This document shows, piece after piece, positions 18,337 through 26,524 of a stretch of DNA of 64,000 nucleotides. Made by a program: the position numbers and the translations under genes. Origin of the DNA: Pseudomonas sp. KK4 (GTDB lineage Bacteria > Pseudomonadota > Gammaproteobacteria > Pseudomonadales > Pseudomonadaceae); NCBI RefSeq assembly GCF_001984065.1, contig NZ_LYVP01000013.1, positions 1 to 64,000 of the forward strand, read 5' to 3'. Position 1 is the stretch's first letter; each line of letters begins with the position of its first letter. The notes beneath the pieces were generated by a model. The model had not been told where the DNA came from, ran no database searches, and saw nothing but the letters and a program-made list of their open reading frames with translations.

Positions 18337-18356
18337 ACAACCCCATGGTTGTTTTA
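18337..18356 (+). terminator. Terminator-like hairpin in the leader of the orphan gene
   Basis: ACAACC (18337-18342), loop CCAT, GGTTGT (18347-18352), followed by TTTATAAAT. It precedes the start codon at 18380 by 24 bases. It could be the end of an upstream transcript or an attenuator; the stem is short. Confidence 0.3.
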
Positions 18357-18379
18357 TAAATAAGTAAAGGACTACTTTC

Positions 18380-19147
18380 ATGCTTCTTGAAAAACGACTT
18401 GAATTCATCGACTCCCTGGCGGCGCTGCCAACTGTCATTACGCCAAGAGCGTTTACAGACTTCGGGCAAGACAAACCGCCCCATGACATCAACAAACCAA
18501 CGGCCAGCGTCATGCCGGGCACCATTGATGCGTTTCTCCCCGGCGTACCGCAGCAAACCATCGACGACGTCAACCTCTGCAAATTGGTCATGCAAAACGC
18601 CGCGTCCAAAAAATACCCGGAAGACGCTCAACTGTTCGAGTGGTACAAATATTACGTCGAGGGCCTGAAAAATCTGGGCTGGGTCATCCAGAACAAGGAC
18701 ATTCAGGAGGTGACCATTCGCCGCGTCGGCTTGACGATGGATCAGGTCTCACTGGAGATCGCCAAAGGGTTGATCGGCGCCAACGCCGCGCAGGTTCTGG
18801 CCCATGTCGGCAGTCAGGCGGTAGAGGCCGTGCAAAAGAATCCTCGCGCGATCGATATTTTCAACCGTGAATTCAAGCTCGGCAAACAGGCCAAGTTCGA
18901 CATCGCCCCGGTCTGGGTCGATAACAACAACCAGGCGAACATGGTCCTCAACTGCATATCCCTGGATGCCAGAGAAAGCACGCGAGGCATTCTGTTTTGG
19001 AAATCCACAAAACAATCCACCACCATTAAAACCGGCGCAGTGCGAACTTATCTGGATAACAAAGTATTTTCTGGACTGCGCAACGCGATGTACCAAAAGT
19101 ACAGTGAAGCCGGGCAAAAGTTTATCGAAGAACTTCCAGATTTCTAA
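18380..19147 (+). CDS. Orphan protein 1 (diverged paralogue of the next gene)
   Basis: A 255-residue protein of unknown function, with no signal peptide or membrane segment. AAAGGA lies 9 bases before the ATG. Its N-terminal half contains the segment GTIDAFLPG...IDDVNLCKLVMQNAA, then LFEWYKYYVEGLKNLGWVIQ, and the C-terminal half has ISLDARESTRGILFWK. The same motif order and spacing appear in the following gene (GSITAF, NDILNSSLLGELAS, LWAGYVDTVSKIGWITK, SSLDARQYDNL), so the two are diverged members of one family that I do not recognise. The lower GC of the leader suggests acquisition by transfer. Confidence 0.75.
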   Translation: MLLEKRLEFIDSLAALPTVITPRAFTDFGQDKPPHDINKPTASVMPGTIDAFLPGVPQQTIDDVNLCKLVMQNAASKKYPEDAQLFEWYKYYVEGLKNLGWVIQNKDIQEVTIRRVGLTMDQVSLEIAKGLIGANAAQVLAHVGSQAVEAVQKNPRAIDIFNREFKLGKQAKFDIAPVWVDNNNQANMVLNCISLDARESTRGILFWKSTKQSTTIKTGAVRTYLDNKVFSGLRNAMYQKYSEAGQKFIEELPDF

Positions 19148-19155
19148 AATAAAAT

Positions 19156-19192
19156 ATTGCTTGAATCGGAAATCGTTTCCGATTCAAGCAAT
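19156..19192. repeat. Perfect 37-nt inverted repeat between the orphan pair
   Basis: A 17-bp perfect stem (19156-19172 and 19176-19192) around the 3-base loop TCG, beginning 9 bases after the stop codon of the first orphan gene and ending 22 bases before the next ATG. On the plus strand no T-tract follows; on the minus strand the hairpin is followed by ATTTTATTTT. It may be a transcript-stabilising or attenuating hairpin, or a protein-binding palindrome. Confidence 0.9.
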
Positions 19193-19213
19193 ACTCATTG
19201 AGCACCCTTAATC

Positions 19214-19900
19214 ATGCCAACTCCGTCATTTGACATTTATCTAGTCAACGGCAGCATCACCGCATTCTGCGGCCCGCATGCCGAAAGCTTTAAAAACGAC
19301 ATTCTAAACTCCAGCCTGCTCGGCGAACTTGCCTCCACTTCAAAGCACTCGGACAACCAGGACGCCTTGTGGGCGGGTTATGTGGATACGGTCAGCAAAA
19401 TAGGCTGGATTACAAAAAGCCGGGAACTCAAGCGTCAAGAATTCTCGGCCAAAAGCCTCCTGAAGATCATTGAAACGACGACAGGCAATACCCTGACGAA
19501 AGAAGAAAAGCAGGGGCTACTCAATGCTTTCCTGCAATTGAAAAAGCCGGGATCTCAATCGCAGGCAACCAAAGCCATGATCGACAAGCTCCAGGCCAAT
19601 ACCTTTGCGCCCTGCGATGAGACCAATGCCTGCGCTTCAGCCCGATTGACGATTGTTCGCAGCAACGCAAGCATCATCACCCTGCAGGTCGCCTTCAAGT
19701 CGGCCCAAGGGATTGGCATCGACATCCTGGATCAACCTGTGCTCGACGCTATCAAGGATGGAAAACCCAATACCTGGTTGCTGGTCAGTTCACTCGATGC
19801 GCGTCAGTACGACAACCTGCGGGCAACGGTCATCAAGAAGATCGGCCATCACATCGATACCGATCTACTGCATGTGCCGACGCCCAGTCGTCTGGCGTAG
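19214..19900 (+). CDS. Orphan protein 2 (diverged paralogue of the previous gene)
   Basis: A 228-residue protein of unknown function, 66 bases downstream of orphan protein 1 on the same strand. Shared landmarks with that protein are GSITAF near residue 13, DALWAGYVDTVSKIGWI near 55-70, and SSLDARQYDNLRATVIKKIG near the C-terminus. It has three cysteines, no signal peptide and no membrane helix. The lack of an obvious Shine-Dalgarno sequence and the hairpin upstream suggest that its expression is tuned relative to its partner. The two proteins may form a heteromeric complex; this is inference. Confidence 0.75.
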   Translation: MPTPSFDIYLVNGSITAFCGPHAESFKNDILNSSLLGELASTSKHSDNQDALWAGYVDTVSKIGWITKSRELKRQEFSAKSLLKIIETTTGNTLTKEEKQGLLNAFLQLKKPGSQSQATKAMIDKLQANTFAPCDETNACASARLTIVRSNASIITLQVAFKSAQGIGIDILDQPVLDAIKDGKPNTWLLVSSLDARQYDNLRATVIKKIGHHIDTDLLHVPTPSRLA

Positions 19901-19916
19901 CACCCACCCACAAACC

Positions 19917-20015
19917 TGTATGGGCGAGCTCGCTCGCGATGGTCGTCAACGATAACGCTGGCAACCTGACACCCCGCGGTGTTCTCAGGTTCATCGCGAG
20001 CATGCTCGCTCCTAC
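19917..20015. repeat. REP pair, family D
   Basis: Inverted arms GGGCGAGCTCGCTCGCGATG and CATCGCGAGCATGCTCGCTC, matching the pair at 3656-3755. It lies between the convergent ends of orphan gene 2 and asmA. Confidence 0.75.
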
Positions 20016-20028
20016 TTAAAGCGAAGCT

Positions 20029-22098
20029 TCAGTTCTTTACGGTCTTGGGTGCCTTGCCCGCTTTCATCTGCTCCAGCAACGGCGCGCACTGGTTCGGTTC
20101 GCCGCCACTGGGCGCGACCAACGCCAGCAACCCGGCGGCCGGTGCGGCGATCACACCCAGTGCTACCATCCCCGCCCCGCGCAGCATCAGGGGCACGGCT
20201 TTCACCCCCGCGTCAGGCTTGATGAACTTGCCCCGCACATACAACGGCGAACGCAGGGAGATCAGACGCCAGCCCTTGGATTCCGGGGTGACTGTAAGGT
20301 CCAGTTGCTCGGTCGCCATGTTCGCCGTGCCGTCGATATAGATGATGGCGTTCTCGGTATCGAAGACGAACAGGCGTGTCGTCGCCAAGCCAGTCTTGAT
20401 GTCGAAGTCAGCCGCCGCGCAATTGATCTTCACTTCCTTGTCGCCAAAGATCTTGCCCACGACATAGTTGCCGACGTTCAACCCGGCCAGCTCCATCAAC
20501 TCGCGACTGATGGCGCCGTCGTTGATCAGCATTTTCAGGTTGCCGTTGGCACCGCCCAGCAACTTGGCCACCGAGTTGCCGCGACCGCTGATATCGGCAT
20601 CACCATTGAGCTCGCCGAAACTGGTTTTCATCGGTTCGAAGGTCGGGAACAACTGTTTGAGCTTGAAGCCACGGGCGGTCAGCTTCGCCGTGCCCTCCAA
20701 CGGCTCGGTGTGACCGTTCAGGCGAATCTGCGCATCCAGCTTGCCGCCCGCAACACCAAAGCGCAGAGGCTCCAGACTGAGCACACCGTCATTCAATACC
20801 AGATGCGTGTAAAGGTCGTTGAACGGCAGTTTTTCACTGTGGACGATGCGTTTGCCGGTGAATTCGACATCGGCGTCCATGTCACGCCAGCGATCGGTCT
20901 TGAACTCTTCGACCGGTAGTACCTTGTCCGTCGGCTGCTTGCTCTCGCCGCCGCGGGCCTTTTGCTTGGCGTTGGAGTCGGCACCGATCAGCGGCGCCAG
21001 GTCGGCAAACAGCAACTGATTGGAAAGCAACGCACCGCTGAGTTTCGGCCGCGGCTTGCTGGCGACGTAGCTCAGGTTGCCGTGGATATCGCTGGCGCCA
21101 ATGGTGCCGTTGAACTCTTCATAGCGAAACACCGCGCCGCCCGGCTCATGCAGCTTGGCGATCAGGTGACCGTCGGTGGCGTAGGGCGGGGTGTCCGGCA
21201 GGGTCACGCCGGTCAATGGATAGAGGTTGCCAAGGCTGGTGCCGGCCAGTTTCAGGCGCAAGTCCAGGGCGCCGAGGTTCATGGGATCGGTCAGGGTCCC
21301 GGCGAGCTCGACACTGGTGTCAGCGATCTTCACCTGTGCCTGCAACGGGAACGGCCTGGCCGCGTCCTGCAGCGCCAGGAGCCCACCAATCTTGCCCTGG
21401 CCTGCCAGTTTCTGCGCGTGATACTGACCTTTGACCTTGAGGCCAAAGGCGTAGTCCTGCGGTGCCCCGCCCTTCTCCTGCGCGGTTTTCGCGGCTTTGT
21501 CGCCGACGATTTCGTTGAAGGGAATGGGTTTGCCCAACGGATCGATCAACACGTCGAGTTGGGTTTTCAGGGTCTGGTCATCGAGGGTGACGTGGCCCTT
21601 GTCGAAACCGATGGCGCCGATGTCCACCACCCAGGACGAAGGCTCGGCGTTGGGGTCTTTCGGATCGAACTTGAATACCCAGTTGGCGCGACCGTCGGCC
21701 AGGCGTTGCAGGTCGGCGTTGGGCTCGGTGAGGTCGATGCGCGGGATCACCACGCGCCGGGTCAGCAAGGCCAGGGGCGAAATGCGCAACTCCACGCGCT
21801 TGAGGGTGGCCATGTTCGGCGCTTTGGACCAGTCCGGGTTGCCCAGGCGCAGGTCCTCGGCCACCACATGCGGCCACGGCACCCAGGCGCGCCAGCCGCC
21901 TTCATCCAACTCGCGACGCCAGATCACCGAGAGGTTGCCATCGATGGCAAAGGGTCGATGCAGCTCTTCGGACACCTTGGCATTGAGCGGTGGTTTGATC
22001 CGGTTCCAATCGAAGAACACGATGACCAGCACCAGCACGGCCAGCAACACCATGAGGATGCTGAAGGTCCAGGCGAGAATTTTACGAGTGCGCGTCAT
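20029..22098 (-). CDS. AsmA family protein
   Basis: A 689-residue AsmA-like protein. A single N-terminal membrane anchor (ILAWTFSILMVLLAVLVLVIVFF) is followed by a large periplasmic domain with the family's repeated beta-strand style (LKRVELRISPLALLTRRVVIPRIDL; GALDLRLKLAGTSLGNLYPLTG). A C-terminal AsmA_2-type region has GDADISGRGNSVAKLLGGANGN. Such proteins are thought to move phospholipid between the inner and outer membranes or to influence outer-membrane assembly. The start at 22098 is chosen because AGGAG lies 10 bases upstream and the anchor follows at once; the frame stays open further upstream without a plausible start. Confidence 0.88.
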   Translation of the reverse strand: MTRTRKILAWTFSILMVLLAVLVLVIVFFDWNRIKPPLNAKVSEELHRPFAIDGNLSVIWRRELDEGGWRAWVPWPHVVAEDLRLGNPDWSKAPNMATLKRVELRISPLALLTRRVVIPRIDLTEPNADLQRLADGRANWVFKFDPKDPNAEPSSWVVDIGAIGFDKGHVTLDDQTLKTQLDVLIDPLGKPIPFNEIVGDKAAKTAQEKGGAPQDYAFGLKVKGQYHAQKLAGQGKIGGLLALQDAARPFPLQAQVKIADTSVELAGTLTDPMNLGALDLRLKLAGTSLGNLYPLTGVTLPDTPPYATDGHLIAKLHEPGGAVFRYEEFNGTIGASDIHGNLSYVASKPRPKLSGALLSNQLLFADLAPLIGADSNAKQKARGGESKQPTDKVLPVEEFKTDRWRDMDADVEFTGKRIVHSEKLPFNDLYTHLVLNDGVLSLEPLRFGVAGGKLDAQIRLNGHTEPLEGTAKLTARGFKLKQLFPTFEPMKTSFGELNGDADISGRGNSVAKLLGGANGNLKMLINDGAISRELMELAGLNVGNYVVGKIFGDKEVKINCAAADFDIKTGLATTRLFVFDTENAIIYIDGTANMATEQLDLTVTPESKGWRLISLRSPLYVRGKFIKPDAGVKAVPLMLRGAGMVALGVIAAPAAGLLALVAPSGGEPNQCAPLLEQMKAGKAPKTVKN

Positions 22099-22487
22099 TG
22101 CACAAAGCTCCTGATACGGCTGAGCGCCCTGACCGCGACGCACATGAGAAACGCTGGGCCAGAAGCGGCCCGCTATGGAATCTACGACTGAAAAACGGCC
22201 CGCAGGTTTAATCCGATGACCGATTTTCCGGCAATCGATTGGTCGCTCGATGACCTGCCGGTCACTGTCAGCGTTACCGGCCCCGCACTTTCGTGCGGCA
22301 AGTGTGAGTCGAAAATACCCACCTCGGTGCAAAAGCGCGGGCCTGAAAGCCCCGGTTTACAAGGCCTGCAGAGAACAATCAATTCCGTTGATTATTAACA
22401 TTGCGTTTATGAACTTTTATATCGACTTATCGAGAGTAGCATTGCACTCGTACCCACTTTATTGCCCTCCTACGGAGCACCCAAATC
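22099..22487. other. Intergenic region upstream of asmA and of the secreted repeat gene
   Basis: A divergent promoter region of 389 bases. It holds a small hairpin (CCGCAC TTTC GTGCGG, 22283-22298) and becomes AT-rich after 22380. A 60-codon open frame at 22216-22398 has no recognisable features and is not called. Confidence 0.5.
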
Positions 22488-22868
22488 ATGAAACGCCAAT
22501 TATTGCTCAGCCTTACCCTCTCTCTTTTAGCCAGCACTGCATTTGCGCTGCCGGCCGCTGAACAGGCTACCCCGCAAGTCAAAGACAGCCACTCGGTATT
22601 CAGCCAGACCGTCGCTGCCGATGGTTCCGACCGCACTCCAGGCCAAACCCTGGCCGAAGGTGGCAACGATCGCCTGAAAGACAAAGGCCTGATCACCGAA
22701 GACGGCTACGACCAAACTCCACAAGGCCAAACCGTCGCTGAAGATGGCTACGACCAGACCCCACAAGGTCAAAACGTTGCCGCTGACGGCTCCGATCGTA
22801 CCCCTGGCCAAATCCTGGCTGAAGGTGGTGGTGACCGTGTTATCGAACGCAACAGCAGCGTGAGCTAA
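22488..22868 (+). CDS. Small secreted protein made of six short repeats
   Basis: A 126-residue exported protein. A clear signal peptide (MKRQLLLSLTLSLLASTAFA) is followed by about 25 residues and then six repeats of 13-15 residues with core VA.DG.D.TP.GQ. The order of unit types is A-B-C-C-A-B: TVAADGSDRTPG, TLAEGGNDR, LITEDGYDQTPQG, TVAEDGYDQTPQG, NVAADGSDRTPG, ILAEGGGDR. The acidic DG.D cores resemble cation-binding loops, but that is only an impression. GGAG lies 10 bases before the ATG and a strong terminator follows. Function unknown. Confidence 0.8.
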   Translation: MKRQLLLSLTLSLLASTAFALPAAEQATPQVKDSHSVFSQTVAADGSDRTPGQTLAEGGNDRLKDKGLITEDGYDQTPQGQTVAEDGYDQTPQGQNVAADGSDRTPGQILAEGGGDRVIERNSSVS

Positions 22869-22885
22869 GCCCCGTGGCCGCTCTG

Positions 22886-22917
22886 AAAAAAAGCCCAATC
22901 GCCGGATTGGGCTTTTG
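22886..22917 (+). terminator. Rho-independent terminator of the secreted repeat gene
   Basis: Stem AGCCCAATC / GATTGGGCT with loop GCCG, followed by TTTTGATTTT and preceded by an A-run, so it could work in both directions. Confidence 0.9.
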
Positions 22918-23043
22918 ATTTTCTGGCGCCTGAGCCAGTCGATACTGCACTTCCACGCTTGATTTCTCCCGATCGCCGTTCGACGCCGGCAAAGCCGATT
23001 TGCTAGAGTGCGCCGCTCTTCTTCTACAGAAAACACCCTTGCG

Positions 23044-23676
23044 ATGCTGCCTCGCGCCGAACAGAAACAACAAACCCGCTGTGCCCTGATGGACGCTGCC
23101 CGTCACTTGATGGAAGGCGGCCGCGGATTCGGCAGCCTGAGCCTGCGTGAAGTGGCGAAAACCGCCGGGATCGTGCCGACCGGTTTCTACCGGCATTTCG
23201 CTGACATGGACGAACTGGGCCTGGCGCTGGTGTGCGAGGTGGGCCAGACCTTCCGGGAAACCATCCGCCTGGTGCGACACAACGAATTCGTCATGGGCGG
23301 CATCATCGATGCGTCGGTGCGGATCTTTCTTGACGTGGTCAGCGCCAACCGTTCGCAATTCCTGTTCCTGGCCCGCGAGCAATACGGCGGCTCGTTGCCG
23401 GTGCGCCTGGCCATTGGCCGTTTGCGCGAAGACATCAGCTCTGACCTCGCAGCCGACCTCTCGCTGATGCCCAAGTTGCAGCACCTGGACATCGATGGCC
23501 TGAGCGTCGTGGCTGACCTGATCGTCAAAAGCGTGTTCGCCACCTTGCCTGACATCATCGACCCGCCGGCCGAAGCGCTGCCCGAGCATCTGACGCCCCA
23601 GGCGAAGATTACCCAGCAGTTGCGCTTCATCTTCATCGGCCTCAAGCACTGGCAAGGCTTGGGCAGCACCGAATAA
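23044..23676 (+). CDS. desT: TetR-family regulator of fatty-acid desaturation, DesT
   Basis: A 210-residue TetR repressor. The helix-turn-helix is SLSLREVAKTAGIVPTGFYRHFADMDELG, and the ligand domain contains ANRSQFLFLAREQYGGSLPVR and ATLPDIIDPPAEALPEHL, which match P. aeruginosa DesT closely (from memory). DesT senses the saturated/unsaturated acyl-CoA balance and controls the desaturase operon desCB. The start at 23044 (MLPRAEQKQQTR) is the DesT N-terminus; an upstream in-frame start at 23008 would add 12 residues. In P. aeruginosa it likewise sits beside ureE. The desaturase genes are not within this window. Confidence 0.88.
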   Translation: MLPRAEQKQQTRCALMDAARHLMEGGRGFGSLSLREVAKTAGIVPTGFYRHFADMDELGLALVCEVGQTFRETIRLVRHNEFVMGGIIDASVRIFLDVVSANRSQFLFLAREQYGGSLPVRLAIGRLREDISSDLAADLSLMPKLQHLDIDGLSVVADLIVKSVFATLPDIIDPPAEALPEHLTPQAKITQQLRFIFIGLKHWQGLGSTE

Positions 23677-23680
23677 TCCC

Positions 23681-23770
23681 GGTGGGAGCGGGCTTGCTCG
23701 CGAATAGGGCGTGTCAGTCGCCGTAGAAGTTGTTTGACACACCGCTTTCGCGAGCAAGCCCGCTCCCACA
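23681..23770. repeat. Inverted REP pair, family A
   Basis: Copies at 23681-23704 and 23747-23770 between desT and the ureE promoter. Confidence 0.85.
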
Positions 23771-23894
23771 GGCAAGCAGTAATGCTTCAAGATGGTGCGT
23801 CAAAACCCACTTCGCACCAACCCCGCTCAATTCCCGCGCCCCATTTTGCCGCATGCCCCAATTCCGTCAGGCATTTCCTACGCATCCCGCCGAT

Positions 23895-23910
23895 TGGCAA
23901 GCCCCTTGCT
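23895..23910 (+). promoter_or_regulatory. Predicted sigma-54 (RpoN) promoter of ureEFG
   Basis: TGGCAAGCCCCTTGCT has the -24 GG and -12 GC dinucleotides at exact sigma-54 spacing and differs from the consensus TGGCACG-N4-TTGCT by one base in the -24 box. The predicted transcription start is near 23921, 26 bases before the ureE ATG. It fits nitrogen-limitation control of urease maturation through an enhancer-binding protein such as NtrC. Confidence 0.65.
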
Positions 23911-23946
23911 CTAGCCTGTGCATTGTCCACTGCTGGAAGCTTTGCG

Positions 23947-24447
23947 ATGCTGGTGATTCACCGCAGAATCGACCCTCAACCTGTCTGGTCCGCCGAGTTG
24001 CACCTGACCTTCGAAGCCCGGAGCAAAAGCCGTTTGCGCTGTTTCAGTGCCGAGGGCGAAGACGTCGGGTTGTTTTTGGAGCGCGGTCAGTCGCCGCTGT
24101 CTGACGGCGAATGCCTGCAGGCCGAAGACGGGCGCATCGTGCGCGTCTGCGCACGCCCCGAGCAGCTGCTGCACGTCACCTGCGCCAACGCCTTTGAACT
24201 GACCCGCGCCGCCTATCACCTGGGCAACCGCCATGTCGCGCTGCAGGTGGGCGATGGCTGGTTGCGCCTGCTCGACGACTACGTGCTCAAAGCCATGCTC
24301 GATCAGCTCGGCGCCACTTGCGAGCAGATCGAAGCGCCGTTCCAGCCGGAGCACGGGGCCTACGGCGGCGGCCACCATCATTCGCGCCATGGCGACGAAG
24401 ACTTCAACTATCCGCCCAAATTGCACCAGTTCGGCGTGCGCACATGA
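23947..24447 (+). CDS. ureE: Urease accessory protein UreE (nickel metallochaperone)
   Basis: A 166-residue nickel chaperone that delivers Ni2+ to the urease active site. The N-terminal domain begins MLVIHRRIDPQPVW. The metal-binding domain carries LTRAAYHLGNRHVALQV with the conserved histidine, and the C-terminal tail GGGHHHSRHGDED is His-rich. The start at 23947 is chosen because GGAAG precedes it by 8 bases and it gives the family length; an upstream in-frame start at 23734 falls inside a REP. Its stop overlaps the ureF start (ATGA). Confidence 0.95.
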   Translation: MLVIHRRIDPQPVWSAELHLTFEARSKSRLRCFSAEGEDVGLFLERGQSPLSDGECLQAEDGRIVRVCARPEQLLHVTCANAFELTRAAYHLGNRHVALQVGDGWLRLLDDYVLKAMLDQLGATCEQIEAPFQPEHGAYGGGHHHSRHGDEDFNYPPKLHQFGVRT

Positions 24448-25118
24448 ATCCCGCCTGGGCGCTGCTGCGTCTGGCCAGTCCGCAGTTGCCGATTGGCGGC
24501 TACAGCTATTCCCAAGGCCTGGAGATGGCCGTGGAAAATGGCCGCGTGCACGATCCCGACAGCGCGCGATGCTGGATCAGTGATCAATTATTGCTCAACC
24601 TCGCCCGCTTCGAAGCCCCGGTGCTGCTCGCCCATTGCCTGGCCGCCACCGAAGAAAACTGGGGCGAATTGCTGCAACGCTGCGAAGAACACCGCGCCAG
24701 CCGGGAAACCCGCGAACTGCATCAGGAGAGCCGGCAGATGGGCTATTCCCTGCAACAGTTGCTCAACGGTTTGCCCGAACTGGACGCGCCAGCCCGCGCC
24801 TTTCTCGCGCAACGCCCCGAGCCGCATCTGGCGCTCGGTTGGGCCCTGGCGGCCCGAGCCTGGGGCATCAGCCCGCAGGATGCCTTGGCTGCGTGGCTCT
24901 GGAGCTGGCTGGAAAACCAACTGGCGGTGCTGATGAAGACCCTGCCGCTGGGCCAGCAAGCGGCCCAGCGCCTGACCAGCGAACTGTTGCCCCTGCTGCA
25001 ACAGGCCCAGCACGACGCCACCCGGCTCAACCCCGAACACTTCGGCAGCGCCGCGTTTGGCCTGTCCCTGGCGTGCATGGCCCACGAGCGCCAGTACAGC
25101 CGTCTGTTCCGTTCCTAG
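24444..25118 (+). CDS. ureF: Urease accessory protein UreF
   Basis: A 224-residue all-helical protein of the UreDFG maturation complex. It gates GTP hydrolysis by UreG and couples it to nickel transfer. The signature LLRLASPQLPIGGYSYSQGLE is at residues 6-26, and the C-terminal LACMAHERQYSRLFRS is typical. The ATG overlaps the ureE stop. No cognate ureD is in view. Confidence 0.95.
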   Translation: MNPAWALLRLASPQLPIGGYSYSQGLEMAVENGRVHDPDSARCWISDQLLLNLARFEAPVLLAHCLAATEENWGELLQRCEEHRASRETRELHQESRQMGYSLQQLLNGLPELDAPARAFLAQRPEPHLALGWALAARAWGISPQDALAAWLWSWLENQLAVLMKTLPLGQQAAQRLTSELLPLLQQAQHDATRLNPEHFGSAAFGLSLACMAHERQYSRLFRS

Positions 25119-25142
25119 GACCTGTTGATTTTGGAGAATCAC

Positions 25143-25757
<615 letters not shown>

Positions 25758-25786
25758 ACCCGACTGATCAACAAGGAAGCTTACCC

Positions 25787-26359
25787 ATGACACTGAAACG
25801 CATTCTGGGCGCCATGGCCCTGCTGCTGACCCCGGCCATCGCCTTCGCCCACCCGGGACACAGCGATAATGGCCTGATCGCCGGCATCGGCCACCCGATC
25901 GGTGGGCTCGACCATCTGCTGGCGATGCTGGCGGTGGGCCTGTGGGCGGCGCAGCAAAAAGGTGCGGCGCGTTGGGCGCTGCCGTCGACCTTCGTGGGCA
26001 CCATGCTCCTTGGCGGGTTGCTGGGGTTTGAAGGGCTGAATTTGCCGGCACTGGAAAGCGGCATTGCCGCCTCCGTACTGGCGCTGGGCCTGGCAGTGGC
26101 ACTGGCGGCGCGTCCGCCGTTGAGCATGGCGGTTGTCGCGACGGCGCTGTTTGCGCTGTTCCATGGCGTGGCCCATGGCCTGGAATTGCCGGACATGTCG
26201 AGCCCCTGGGCGTACGCGGCGGGGTTTGTAGCGGCGACGGCGGCGTTGCATGCGGCGGGTTATGCCGTGGTGCGGGTGTTGCCTCAGGCGGCGGCTCCGC
26301 TGGTTCGTTTGGCGGGTGCGGCTTCGGCGGCGACTGGGGTTTGGTTGCTGGCGGGTTGA
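25787..26359 (+). CDS. ureJ: HupE/UreJ family membrane protein (probable nickel uptake)
   Basis: A 190-residue integral membrane protein with an N-terminal signal-like helix and about five more helices. The family motif HPGHSDNGLIAGIGHPIGGLDHLLAMLAVG is present, and the second histidine motif FALFHGVAHGLELP is intact. HupE/UreJ proteins are secondary nickel (or cobalt) permeases often linked to hydrogenase or urease genes. Its position 29 bases after ureG supports nickel supply for urease. The C-terminal segment is extremely Ala/Gly-rich. Confidence 0.88.
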   Translation: MTLKRILGAMALLLTPAIAFAHPGHSDNGLIAGIGHPIGGLDHLLAMLAVGLWAAQQKGAARWALPSTFVGTMLLGGLLGFEGLNLPALESGIAASVLALGLAVALAARPPLSMAVVATALFALFHGVAHGLELPDMSSPWAYAAGFVAATAALHAAGYAVVRVLPQAAAPLVRLAGAASAATGVWLLAG

Positions 26360-26383
26360 TTCGTTAGCGCCAGAACCGGCGCC

Positions 26384-26447
26384 TTCGCGAGCAAGCCCGC
26401 TCCCACAGTTGAACGCGGTGCCCTGTGGGAGCGGGCTTGCTCGCGAA
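26384..26447. repeat. Inverted REP pair, family A
   Basis: Copies at 26384-26407 and 26424-26447 after the urease accessory operon; the short spacing would give a tight hairpin. Confidence 0.85.
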
Positions 26448-26524
26448 AGCGGCCTGACAGACAACACAGCGCTCAGGCCTGCTACCATGTCGCGCAATCA
26501 ACCCTGCCGTGACGACGCCAGCCA

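Larger units (their letters stand above)
17976..18379. other. Intergenic region with gene remnant and AT-rich leader
   Basis: About 400 bases without an intact gene. It holds an SMR-transporter remnant (18077-18175, minus strand). From 18225 on it is strikingly AT-rich, in contrast to the GC-rich surroundings. A hairpin (18337-18352) lies just ahead of the orphan gene at 18380. The composition change suggests that the following pair of genes arrived by transfer. Confidence 0.6.

Noticed and set aside
18380..19900. Toxin-antitoxin or effector-immunity pair
   Set aside because: The two proteins are related to each other, are both more than 220 residues, and show no toxin motif. Nothing supports that reading beyond their adjacency.
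22216..22398. A 60-codon plus-strand frame upstream of the secreted repeat gene
   Set aside because: No Shine-Dalgarno sequence, no recognisable features, and it overlaps the probable asmA promoter region.
23734..23946. Longer ureE product starting inside the REP
   Set aside because: The extra 71 residues have no similarity to UreE, begin inside the REP and span the sigma-54 promoter.
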